Assembly (NCBI GenBank): GCA_949289305.1
Contig: CASENB010000024.1
Span: 1-64,000 of the forward strand
DNA length: 64,000 bases
From: an uncultured Spirochaetales bacterium
Lineage (GTDB): Bacteria > Spirochaetota > Spirochaetia > Sphaerochaetales > Sphaerochaetaceae
Reading direction: 5' to 3'
The position numbers were made by a program, and so were the translations under genes. This document shows, in pieces, positions 7,835 to 15,785 of this stretch (within the stretch, counting starts at the first letter, position 1; every line of letters begins with the position of its first letter). The notes beneath the pieces are model-generated. The model did not search any database. It saw nothing but the letters and a program-made list of their open reading frames with translations, and was not told the DNA's origin.

Positions 7835-8750
7835 TTTCCCCTCCAGTGAAAAAATCTAAAATTATTTTACTATATTTTTCCTTAGTAGAATTATACATTA
7901 AGAGTGAGTGGTGTGAATGTTTAAATTCGGGCATTTTATCAGAAAGTATGATTAATTCCTTACTTTTTACACAGTCTGTTATTATTTTCTGGTTTTTAAA
8001 CGGCACTGTCTTATCTCCTTTGTCATGAATACTTATCATTGGAACCGTGATTTTATTAAGGTCCTTTCTGATTGCCTTAAGATTGTAGATAAGAGATAGC
8101 GCGGGGCGGAGATAAGTTCCTCCATATCCGACCCAGTTTTCGTTTCCATCCTCTCCGTCTTTTATTCCGTCGATATTCGATGCGCTTATTCTCTTGATAA
8201 AAAGAGATAGGAAGCGAAGCGCATATGCAAGGGGATTTGTAACTATTTTATCCTTTATGAGGCTGTTATATGCAACAGGGGCGGAAAGAACTGCAATCTT
8301 TTTCATGGAAAGATTTGTGCCGCTATATTTTTCTGCAAGCTTTAAACACATCGCTCCGCCCATTGAAACTCCTATCACATACACTTCGTTGTATTTCTTT
8401 TTCAGATTTGCATAGTATGAATCGATGAATAAAAACCATGATGAGAAGTTCGTCTTCTCAAATTCCCTATAGTCCGCTCCAAATGTTGGAATCAGTGGAG
8501 CATAGACATCAAAACCGTTATCGCGGAAGAATGCTGCAGGGTAGGAGTACATGTAAGGGGTTGTCGGAAAACCGTGAATAAACAAAACCGCTCTTTTGCA
8601 TTCATTTAAGTATGTGATGGATTTGCAGTGTTCAGAGAAGCACTTGTCTTCATTTGGAACAATCTGTTTTGCCTTCTCTTTATAGAATATGAAACTGTTG
8701 TTCCAATAGAAGAACAGAGAAACCAGGATGATAATAATTAAAACTGTCAT
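7824..8750 (-). CDS. Alpha/beta hydrolase (lysophospholipase/carboxylesterase-like) with N-terminal membrane anchor
   Basis: A 308-residue protein with a hydrophobic N-terminal segment (about 2-22) and an alpha/beta-hydrolase fold. The oxyanion/HG motif is LFIHGFPTTPYMY near 57-69, the nucleophile elbow is GVSMGGAM near 147-154, and the other triad residues are probably Asp in HDKGDKTVPF near 247 and His in KHSHHSLLM near 283. Enzymes of this class cleave carboxylic ester or monoacylglycerol bonds. The substrate is unknown. It is the first gene of the run leading to dCMP deaminase and xanthine dehydrogenase. TATAAT lies six bases upstream of its ATG, so the operon mRNA is probably leaderless. 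Confidence 0.8.
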   Translation of the reverse strand: MTVLIIIILVSLFFYWNNSFIFYKEKAKQIVPNEDKCFSEHCKSITYLNECKRAVLFIHGFPTTPYMYSYPAAFFRDNGFDVYAPLIPTFGADYREFEKTNFSSWFLFIDSYYANLKKKYNEVYVIGVSMGGAMCLKLAEKYSGTNLSMKKIAVLSAPVAYNSLIKDKIVTNPLAYALRFLSLFIKRISASNIDGIKDGEDGNENWVGYGGTYLRPALSLIYNLKAIRKDLNKITVPMISIHDKGDKTVPFKNQKIITDCVKSKELIILSDKMPEFKHSHHSLLMYNSTKEKYSKIILDFFTGGENEF

Positions 8751-8756
8751 GAAGAC

Positions 8757-8762
8757 ATTATA
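8757..8762 (-). promoter_or_regulatory. -10 element (TATAAT) six bases before the hydrolase start
   Basis: On the minus strand TATAAT is followed by six bases (GTCTTC) and then the ATG at 8750. No ribosome-binding site is visible. The element lies immediately behind the U-tract of the oadB terminator, so promoter and terminator almost overlap. Confidence 0.5.
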
Positions 8763-8764
8763 GA

Positions 8765-8795
8765 ATAAAAAAAGTGCACCTAAAAAGATGCACTT
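8765..8795 (-). terminator. Intrinsic terminator of the oadGAB operon
   Basis: On the minus strand AAGTGCA (8789-8795) pairs with TGCACTT (8772-8778), followed by a run of T residues (GGTGCACTTTTTTTATTC). It ends the decarboxylase operon 20 to 50 bases after the oadB stop. Confidence 0.8.
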
Positions 8796-8816
8796 CTGCT
8801 TTTACGCTTTCACTGT

Positions 8817-10010
8817 TTAGAGCGCTGCAAGCATTGTTGGTACTACGGAAATCAGAACTCCTGCAGCAACTGCCGATCCGATAACGCCTGAAACGTTTGG
8901 TCCCATAGCGTGCATAAGGAGGAAGTTCTGAGGATCTGCTTCCTGTCCTACCTTGCTAGATACACGGGCAGCCATAGGGACAGCCGATACTCCTGCAGAT
9001 CCGATTAACGGGTTTACAGGGTGCTTTGGATCTAGCTTGTTCATTAACTTTGCAAGAAGTACTCCACCTGCTGTTCCAACTCCGAATGCAACCATTCCAA
9101 GAAGTAGAATGCCGAGTGTTTCGAGATTTAAGAATCTCTCTGCAGCCATCTTTGATCCTACTGATAGGCCTAGGAAGATCGTTACAGTATTCATAAGCGC
9201 ATTCTGCATAGTATCTGAAAGTCTGTTGATTACGCCGCATTCTTTTGCGAGGTTTCCAAACATGAGAGCTCCGATAAGAGAACATGCAGATGGAAGAAGG
9301 ATCGCACAAAGCGTGATTACAGTGATTGGGAATACGATCTTCTCAACTTTACCAACTGGTCTTAGCTGCTGCATCTTGATCTTTCTCTCGTTCTCAGTTG
9401 TAAGCATTCTCATGATTGGCGGCTGAATAATTGGAACAAGAGCCATATAAGAGTAGGCTGCAACCGCAATAGAACCAAGATAGTCTGGTGCTAGTCGGCT
9501 TGTAACGTAGATTGCCGTAGGTCCGTCCGCTCCTCCGATAATACCGATTGAAGATGCGACTGCCAAATCGAAGTTGATTCCAGGAATGAAAGAAAGAAGT
9601 AGAGCTCCGATAAGGGCAGTAAAGATTCCAAGCTGTGCTGCTGCTCCTAGAAGCAGTGTCTTTGGGTTTGCAATAAGCGGTCCAAAGTCTGTCATGGCAC
9701 CAACGCCCATGAAGATAAGGACAGGGAACAGTCCAGATTCGATTCCTGCATTGTAAAGAATCTGAATGAAACCGGCATCTCCGCTTGTAGGATCAACGCC
9801 TGCGATATATGCAAATGGAATGTTTGAAAGAATACATCCCATTCCAATTGGAATTAATAGTAGTGGTTCAAAACCTTTCTTGATCGCTAGATAGAGTAGA
9901 AGGAAACCTACTAGGATCATCAGGGCATTTCCCCAACCTCCTGGTTGAAGGAATCCAACGACACCCGTTGAATTCCATAGTGATACAAATCCATCAAGAA
10001 TTGCTTGCAT
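8817..10010 (-). CDS. oadB: Na+-translocating decarboxylase, beta subunit
   Basis: This 397-residue membrane protein has about ten transmembrane segments and the conserved family blocks [15 protein letters not shown] near 50-65, [15 protein letters not shown] near 100-115 and the sodium-pathway segment [20 protein letters not shown] near 155-175. The C-terminal block [18 protein letters not shown] is also typical. In oxaloacetate, methylmalonyl-CoA and glutaconyl-CoA decarboxylases the beta subunit decarboxylates carboxybiotin and pumps Na+ out of the cell. It is the last gene of the gamma-alpha-beta order, 14 bases after the alpha subunit, and is followed by a strong terminator. Confidence 0.92.
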   Translation of the reverse strand: MQAILDGFVSLWNSTGVVGFLQPGGWGNALMILVGFLLLYLAIKKGFEPLLLIPIGMGCILSNIPFAYIAGVDPTSGDAGFIQILYNAGIESGLFPVLIFMGVGAMTDFGPLIANPKTLLLGAAAQLGIFTALIGALLLSFIPGINFDLAVASSIGIIGGADGPTAIYVTSRLAPDYLGSIAVAAYSYMALVPIIQPPIMRMLTTENERKIKMQQLRPVGKVEKIVFPITVITLCAILLPSACSLIGALMFGNLAKECGVINRLSDTMQNALMNTVTIFLGLSVGSKMAAERFLNLETLGILLLGMVAFGVGTAGGVLLAKLMNKLDPKHPVNPLIGSAGVSAVPMAARVSSKVGQEADPQNFLLMHAMGPNVSGVIGSAVAAGVLISVVPTMLAAL

Positions 10011-10024
10011 TACTTAGCTCCTCA

Positions 10025-12457
10025 TTAACCGATTGTCATCAGAGTGTCTCCAGCCTGAAGCTGATCGCCCTGGTTTACATCGATGCTCATGATAGTTCCG
10101 GCTGCTGGAGCGTAAATCTCGTTCTCCATCTTCATTGCCTCCATTACCATCAATAGATCATTTTCCTTAACAACATCACCAACTTTTACATTGAATCTTA
10201 ATGCAAGACCTGGCATTGGTGCAGATACTACTGTAGAACCTTTTGCTCCGCTATTTACAGGTGCTGCTGGAGCAGGCTCAGCTACTGGCTCTGGTGCTGC
10301 CTGAGGTGCAGGAGCTGCTTCAACAACAGTTCCTCCAATCTGCATTAGAAGATCACCAGCCTGAAGCTGATCACCCTGCTTTACGCAGATCTTTGAAACA
10401 ACGCCGTCGCATGGAGAATAGATCTCATTTTCCATTTTCATAGCTTCCATAACCATCAGGATGTCGTTCTTCTTAACTGCATCGCCCTCTTTTACATTGA
10501 ATCTAAGAGCAAGACCTGGCATTGGAGCGTTGATATCTACAGCGCCTGTTACTACAGTCTGAGCTGGTGCTGCCTGAGGTGCAGCAGCTGCCGCTGGAGC
10601 CTGTGCTGGTGCTACGACTTCTTCAACAACAGTTCCTCCAATCTGCATTAGGAGATCACCAGCCTGAAGCTGATCGCCCTGCTTTACACAGATCTTTGAA
10701 ACAACGCCGTCGCATGGAGCGTAGATCTCGTTCTCCATCTTCATAGCTTCCATAACCATCAGGATGTCGTTCTTCTTAACTGTGTCGCCCTCTTTTACAT
10801 TGAATCTAAGAGCAAGACCTGGCATTGGAGCATTGATATCCTGAGAACCTGTTACAACTCTCTTTACCTGAGCCTGTGCAGGAGCTGCCTTAATCCCGTC
10901 AACGATTGATAGTGGGTATTTAACGCCATTAACTGTTGCAGAATCTTTGTCAAGCTTGACTGCGTATGCAGCTCCGTTAACAGTAACAGTGTACTCTCCG
11001 TTTGAAGCCTTCTTTGCAGGCTCTGCTGCTTTCTCTTTCTTAGCTTCTTCGCTTACCTTTCTGACGCCGTTTACCTTAGCCTTTCCTGTTAGATATAGGA
11101 TGCCCTTATCCTTACATGCTGCTGCGATGAATACGTTTTCATCTGTAATTGGAAGTCCTGCATCTTTGAGCATCTTCTCTGCTGCTGCTCTTCCTTTATT
11201 AGGATCTCTGTCGTTGATGTCTACAGCTTTCTCTGTTGTTGGCTCAAGCTTCATCTGCTCTGCTGCTGCTTTTACGACCTCTGGATCTGGAGCTACAGGA
11301 GTCTTTCCAAAGTAGCCGAGAACCATCTTTCCATAGCCTTCTGCGAACTTCTTCCAAGGTCCGAACATAACGTTGTTGAATGCCTGCTGGAAGTAGAACT
11401 GGCTGACAGGTGTAACAGATGTTCCAAATCCGCCCTTAGCAACTGTTTCTCCCATTGCCTCAACAATCTGAGGATACTTATCCATTAGGCCATTGTCTCT
11501 TAACATCTGAGTGTTTGCTGTTAGAGCTCCGCCTGGAAGTGGGAAGAATGGGATTTCTGGGTTTACCATCGTTGCTTCTGGTGGGAGGAAGTAGTCTTTC
11601 ATGCAGTTTTCAAAAACTTTTTCTGCTTCCCTTACCTTGTTGATATCGATATCGAGAGTGTATTCTGTTCCGCGAAGCGCGTGCCACATCGTTATGATGT
11701 CCGGCTGACATGTTCCACCTGAGCATGGGCTCATTGAGAGGTCTACCTGATCCGCACCTGCTTCGATAGCAGACATATACTGCTGAATTGATACGCCTGC
11801 AGTCTCATGAGAGTGGAATACGATCTTTACGTTTGGTCCGAGCATCTTGCGTGCTCTCTTAATTGTTTCATATACGTTATGAGGAGTGCTTGTTCCTGAT
11901 GCGTCCTTGAAACATACGCTGTCGTATGGAATACCTGCATCTAGAATCTGGCGTAGAATCTTCTCATAGAAGTCAGGATCGTGTGCTCCTGTGACTCCTT
12001 CTGGAAGTGACATCATTGTAACTGTTACTTCGTGTTTTAGTCCTGCTTCATGGATGTACTTTCCGCTGTCAATTAAGTTGTTGACATCGTTAAGAGCATC
12101 AAAGTTACGGATTGTTGTCATACCATGCTTCTTAAATAGCTGGGCATGGAGTTTGATCATGTCTCTTGGCTGGCTGTCGAGTCCTACAACGTTTACACCA
12201 CGTGCAAGTGTCTGTAGGTTTGCATCCGGTCCTGCGACACGTCTGAATTCATCCATCATTTCAAATGCGTCTTCATTTGTATAGAAGTAAAGCGACTGGA
12301 ATCTTGCACCGCCACCTGCTTCGAAATGGGTGATACCAGCTTCTTTTGCTGCTGCTACTGCTGGCATGAAGTCTTTTGTGAATACGCGTGCTCCGTAAAC
12401 TGACTGGAATCCGTCACGGAATGCTGTGCACATGAAATTAATTTTTTTCTTGCTCAT
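10025..12457 (-). CDS. oadA: Oxaloacetate decarboxylase-type carboxyltransferase with three tandem biotinyl domains (alpha subunit)
   Basis: An 810-residue soluble subunit. The N-terminal carboxyltransferase TIM barrel (about 1-300) has TAFRDGFQSV near 11, the catalytic lysine in CFKDASGTSTPHN near 185 and the metal-binding FHSHETAGVS near 217. A conserved PYC/OADA region follows to about 460. Three biotin-carrier domains then occur, each with EAMKMENEI; by codon count the biotinylated lysines are Lys573, Lys674 and Lys776, separated by Ala/Pro-rich linkers. Family members usually have one. The first two copies are nearly identical at the DNA level over about 200 bases with a spacing of 303 bases, so at least one duplication is recent. 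The subunit moves CO2 from the keto-acid to biotin for the membrane beta subunit. Confidence 0.9.
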   Translation of the reverse strand: MSKKKINFMCTAFRDGFQSVYGARVFTKDFMPAVAAAKEAGITHFEAGGGARFQSLYFYTNEDAFEMMDEFRRVAGPDANLQTLARGVNVVGLDSQPRDMIKLHAQLFKKHGMTTIRNFDALNDVNNLIDSGKYIHEAGLKHEVTVTMMSLPEGVTGAHDPDFYEKILRQILDAGIPYDSVCFKDASGTSTPHNVYETIKRARKMLGPNVKIVFHSHETAGVSIQQYMSAIEAGADQVDLSMSPCSGGTCQPDIITMWHALRGTEYTLDIDINKVREAEKVFENCMKDYFLPPEATMVNPEIPFFPLPGGALTANTQMLRDNGLMDKYPQIVEAMGETVAKGGFGTSVTPVSQFYFQQAFNNVMFGPWKKFAEGYGKMVLGYFGKTPVAPDPEVVKAAAEQMKLEPTTEKAVDINDRDPNKGRAAAEKMLKDAGLPITDENVFIAAACKDKGILYLTGKAKVNGVRKVSEEAKKEKAAEPAKKASNGEYTVTVNGAAYAVKLDKDSATVNGVKYPLSIVDGIKAAPAQAQVKRVVTGSQDINAPMPGLALRFNVKEGDTVKKNDILMVMEAMKMENEIYAPCDGVVSKICVKQGDQLQAGDLLMQIGGTVVEEVVAPAQAPAAAAAPQAAPAQTVVTGAVDINAPMPGLALRFNVKEGDAVKKNDILMVMEAMKMENEIYSPCDGVVSKICVKQGDQLQAGDLLMQIGGTVVEAAPAPQAAPEPVAEPAPAAPVNSGAKGSTVVSAPMPGLALRFNVKVGDVVKENDLLMVMEAMKMENEIYAPAAGTIMSIDVNQGDQLQAGDTLMTIG

Positions 12458-12468
12458 TTGTTCTCCCC

Positions 12469-12762
12469 TTATCTTTCTTTGTCGTATGCTGCTGCAATAG
12501 CTGCTGCGATAGCGGCATCGTTACTCTTCGCACTTACGCTTGGCTGTGCTACGGTCTTAGCCGTATTCGTAACCTTTGCTTGAGGAGCAGGCGCTGGAGT
12601 TTCGAATTTCATACAAATCTTGCTCATTAATTTTGCTACAAAGATTAGTACTATGAGAAATACGAAAACAGTTCCCATTCCAAGTACTAAGAGTACTAAA
12701 CCATCATAGATCTGCTGGACTAGAACTTCACGAGGCAAATTAGTTAACAATGATAACATCAT
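12469..12762 (-). CDS. oadG: Na+-translocating decarboxylase, gamma subunit (OadG family)
   Basis: A 97-residue protein with one transmembrane helix at about 20-45 (GLVLLVLGMGTVFVFLIVLIF) and an Ala/Pro-rich cytosolic tail. Small single-helix gamma subunits of this kind assemble the alpha and beta subunits of sodium-pumping decarboxylases. It is the first gene of the operon with a GAGGAG ribosome site, 11 bases from the alpha gene. Sequence conservation in this family is low, so the call rests mainly on topology and position. Confidence 0.85.
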   Translation of the reverse strand: MMLSLLTNLPREVLVQQIYDGLVLLVLGMGTVFVFLIVLIFVAKLMSKICMKFETPAPAPQAKVTNTAKTVAQPSVSAKSNDAAIAAAIAAAYDKER

Positions 12763-12802
12763 TTATCTCCTCTAATACTAATTTAAAGTCATTCAAGTTA
12801 GC

Positions 12803-12831
12803 ATATTAACGAAAAGCAATCCTTTCATCAA
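12803..12831 (-). promoter_or_regulatory. Promoter of the oadGAB operon
   Basis: On the minus strand TTGATG (12826-12831) is separated by 17 bases from TAATAT (12803-12808), giving a leader of about 35 bases before the oadG ATG. The rest of the 12763-13014 interval is AT-rich, and contains a TCACA-N6-TGTGA inverted repeat at 12922-12937 of unknown role. Confidence 0.5.
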
Positions 12832-12955
12832 GTAATTAGAAAATAACTTTACATTTAAAATGAATGCTGTTAATTCATTGTCGATAAAAGAAAAACTAAA
12901 AACGCTATTTATGTTAAAAAGTCACAGAATAATGTGAAGAAACGATAATAAATAA

Positions 12956-12978
12956 ATGAAATAATGTTTCATTTTTAA
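12956..12978 (-). terminator. Weak terminator after the PHP phosphatase gene
   Basis: ATGAAA (12956-12961) pairs with TTTCAT (12967-12972); on the minus strand the hairpin is followed by TTATTTATTATC. It lies about 40 bases after the stop of the PHP gene. Confidence 0.35.
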
Positions 12979-13014
12979 GGTGTGTTTGGGGAAGGAAAAT
13001 ATAGCTTCTGTAAT

Positions 13015-13809
13015 CTATCTGATTCTCATTCTTTTTCTGTAGGAAGGAACGATGAAATTGAATTCCTGAATCAGTTTTTCAGCCTTTTCAAAATCTTTTG
13101 CGATATCATTTGCATTATGGCTGTCTGAGCCTACAGTCACGTATCTTCCTCCCATCTCTTTATACCATGAAAGCACTTTTTTTGATGGCAGGCTTTCGTT
13201 TGCAGGACAGCGGTATCCTGAAGTGTTGATTTCAATTGCCTTATTTCGCTTTATAACCTCTTTAAGAATCTGCCTCACCAGATCCTCTTCTTTTTCTATT
13301 CTTAGCCTTATGTTCTTTTTTGCTGCGTATCTTTTTATGAGATCTAGATGAGAGAGTACGTCGTAATTTGAACTTTTTGCTATCTCAAGCAGTCCGGAAA
13401 AATATTTTACCAGAAGTTCTTCTTGGTCTATGCTCTCATAGTCATATAGGCTGAGATCGATATTGTTTATTTTATGATATGATGCAAGAACGAAGTCGTA
13501 AGGGTAGGTTGAGAGTATTTTCTCTGCCAAGTCACTATCTTTATGACTTTGTCCGAGCTCAATACCAAGTCCTACGTATATAATGCCGTCGTATTTTTCT
13601 TTTAAGCGCAAGCACTCTTTTGCAGCGCGATCAAGATAGAGTGGATCGCTAAATGATTTTGTAGGTCCTCCGTCCTCTTTAATTTCAAAGTGGTCCGTGA
13701 AAACAATCTCTTTTAGTCCGATCTCTATAGCTTTTAATATCATATCCTCCATGCTGTCTTTTGCATCAGGGGAGAAGGAGGAGTGAGTGTGGTAATCTTT
13801 TTCCAGCAT
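13015..13809 (-). CDS. PHP-domain phosphatase, histidinol-phosphatase (HisJ/HisK) family
   Basis: A 264-residue PHP-fold metal phosphoesterase. The metal motif DYHTHSSFSPDA is at residues 5-16, the next ligands are in FTDHFEIK near 38-45, then LSHLDLIKRY near 152-160, and the C-terminal GSDSHNANDIA near 232-242. This order is that of the bacterial histidinol-phosphate phosphatase family, which removes phosphate in histidine synthesis. No other his gene is nearby, so the substrate could be a different phosphomonoester. An AAGGAG ribosome site precedes the ATG. It is transcribed divergently from the broken STAND gene. Confidence 0.82.
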   Translation of the reverse strand: MLEKDYHTHSSFSPDAKDSMEDMILKAIEIGLKEIVFTDHFEIKEDGGPTKSFSDPLYLDRAAKECLRLKEKYDGIIYVGLGIELGQSHKDSDLAEKILSTYPYDFVLASYHKINNIDLSLYDYESIDQEELLVKYFSGLLEIAKSSNYDVLSHLDLIKRYAAKKNIRLRIEKEEDLVRQILKEVIKRNKAIEINTSGYRCPANESLPSKKVLSWYKEMGGRYVTVGSDSHNANDIAKDFEKAEKLIQEFNFIVPSYRKRMRIR

Positions 13810-13921
13810 GATCTATTTTTACTCCTTATCGCTACAAAATGGGAAGAACATGATCTTGTTTTTCTAGATATGCCTTAGCTCTCATGCTATAGTGGAAATA
13901 TCTGGTAATGAGGGGGATGCA

Positions 13922-15506
13922 ATGAAACGTGTGGCAAAAGATGCAAAAGTATTTGACAGTATTTTTTCTAATGATGGATAAATTTTTCATAAATCTGCAA
14001 TGGAAGTCTTTACAGACAGAGAAGAGCCAAGAGACGAGGTGTTTTGGAAAAAGCACTATATTCCGTTAGCTGAAGAATTATTAAGAGGGGGAAGATCCGT
14101 CATACTACCACATTATTTCATATTACGGTGAAGCGGGGGTAGGAAAGACAACGCTTTTAAACAAGCTTTGCCAGGAACTTGATGATAAAAGTAAGGGTAA
14201 AGGTTTTTACGTTAAATTTGATTTTAGAAACTTCGTCGGCACTCAAAAAGATATCGTTTTAACTCTTGCTAAGGAATTGCAGGAAAAATTTAAGTTTGAG
14301 TTTCCTTTGACATCCGCTGCTAGCGTTGCGCTATCTAAACAAATCGGAAGCGATGCGATGAGTGAGAAATCTCTCACAGGAATAATAGATTCAAACAGGG
14401 GGCTGAGCCTGATAAAAGAATTGGCAGGAGCAACTGCTATTGGAGATTTTGTCGGAGCTGCAACTGGGGCAATGCAAATTCTCGAAGAGAAATACAACAT
14501 CAATATCATTAAGAGCTTTAAGAGGTGTTTTCAGTCCAAAGAGATGAAGGTTCTTCTTGATAAGATAGAAAGTGCGAATGCAAAAGAACTGCAAAACCTT
14601 TTCCATGTTTTCTTTTCCTACGATCTGAATTCCAATTTAAAAGCTTTTAGCATCCCGCTTGTAATTATGTTTGATACATACGAACACTATCTGAATTCAA
14701 TCAACTATGGAAATGTCAGCCGCGATAAGGACTTCTGGCTTAGAAACGATCATGACGGGTTGATTTATAAGACGCCAGGAATCATTTGGATTTTTGCAGG
14801 ACGTGAGAAGATGGGATCTTTTGATAATACTGAGGCGCCAGATTCTTGGGATGCTTTAGGAATAGATGAGCATAGAATAGGGGCGCTATCGGAAGAAGAT
14901 TCAAGAAAATACCTTGAGAAGGTTGGTATAACAAATAAGGCGATACAGGACTGCATAATCTCTAATGCTAACGGATCTCCTTTCTTCCTTGATTTATGCT
15001 ATGCAACGTACTTACGCCTTTTAAACAGCGGCAAGGAGGAAGATCCTTCCTCTTATGCTCAAACGCTTGATCAGGCAATAGATAGATATTTCGAGCTTAT
15101 GGATAGCGACATGAGGCAGCTGGTTAAAGTTCTTTCTCTCTTTTCTGACGGCTGGACGGATGAGATGATCGAATCTTTAGCGCCAAGGCTTCCGAGCTTT
15201 AGCAAATCTCGTTATGACATAGCAAAATCCCATCAATCCTTCATTACAAGAAATGGAGACCGTTACATGGTGGAAGACAATGTCGCTAGAGTCATATCAA
15301 GATTAGCATCTGAAAGTGAGAAGAAAAACGTATACGGTCTTATTGAAGAGTATCAGAGACAGCAGAATGATTATGATGCTTCAAATGAAAATGTTGTCCG
15401 TTATTCAATTGCATCTGTCCGCGCTGGAAATGAGTCATACGAATACTTCCATGCTAATTTTGAAGAGAAATGTTTTCATTTAATTAAGAATTACCAAATT
15501 GATTAA
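13922..15506 (+). pseudogene. STAND/NB-ARC-like ATPase, N-terminal part of a broken ATPase-TPR gene
   Basis: An ATG at 13922 follows GAGGGGGATGCA. The frame hits TAA at 13979-13981 after 19 codons, but the same frame then continues (IFHKSAMEVFTDREEPRDEV). At the G5 run 14087-14091 the frame must shift. Removing one G gives LLRGEDPSYYHIISYYGEAG and then the P-loop GEAGVGKTTLL (near 14130-14155). The ATPase domain reads on with the Walker B-like IPLVIMFDTYEHY region (about 14655) and WIFAGREKMG until a second in-frame TAA at 15504-15506. Beyond it the same frame runs into the TPR part. STAND ATPases with TPR sensors often act in signalling or phage defence; this copy is disrupted three times and is probably inactive. 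Confidence 0.75.
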
Positions 15507-15785
15507 GCAAATGAAATTCTTAAGATATTTGAATCTACGGATAGTTACACAAACAGAAAGGATTTCAGCCTTTTTATCTCTATATCATCGTTAAAAGCTT
15601 ATGCCAATTATATTTTATCTGAAACTGTAAAGGATCATAAATCAGAACTTGTTGAGCATGATAGAGTTAAATTTGCTGCAGTTAACGATGGTGCTAAATA
15701 CATCTATTACTACGTTCTCTCTTATGAAAACAATCTAGATGGAAAGTATTCTCTTGCACTAAAGAATGCAAAGGAGTGCTATAGA

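Noticed and set aside
8953..9426. Plus-strand reading frames inside oadB and oadA (for example 8953-9426 and 10947-11315)
   Set aside because: They are antisense shadows of well-recognised genes, with low-complexity composition and no ribosome sites.
12922..12937. CRP/FNR-like operator (TCACA-N6-TGTGA) upstream of oadG
   Set aside because: The half-sites are in the reverse order from the CRP consensus TGTGA-N6-TCACA, and the site is about 90 bp upstream of the predicted promoter.
13979..15506. Stop-codon recoding (read-through of TAA) in the STAND gene
   Set aside because: A frameshift is also needed and other genes use TAA as a normal stop, so decay or sequence error is the simpler explanation.
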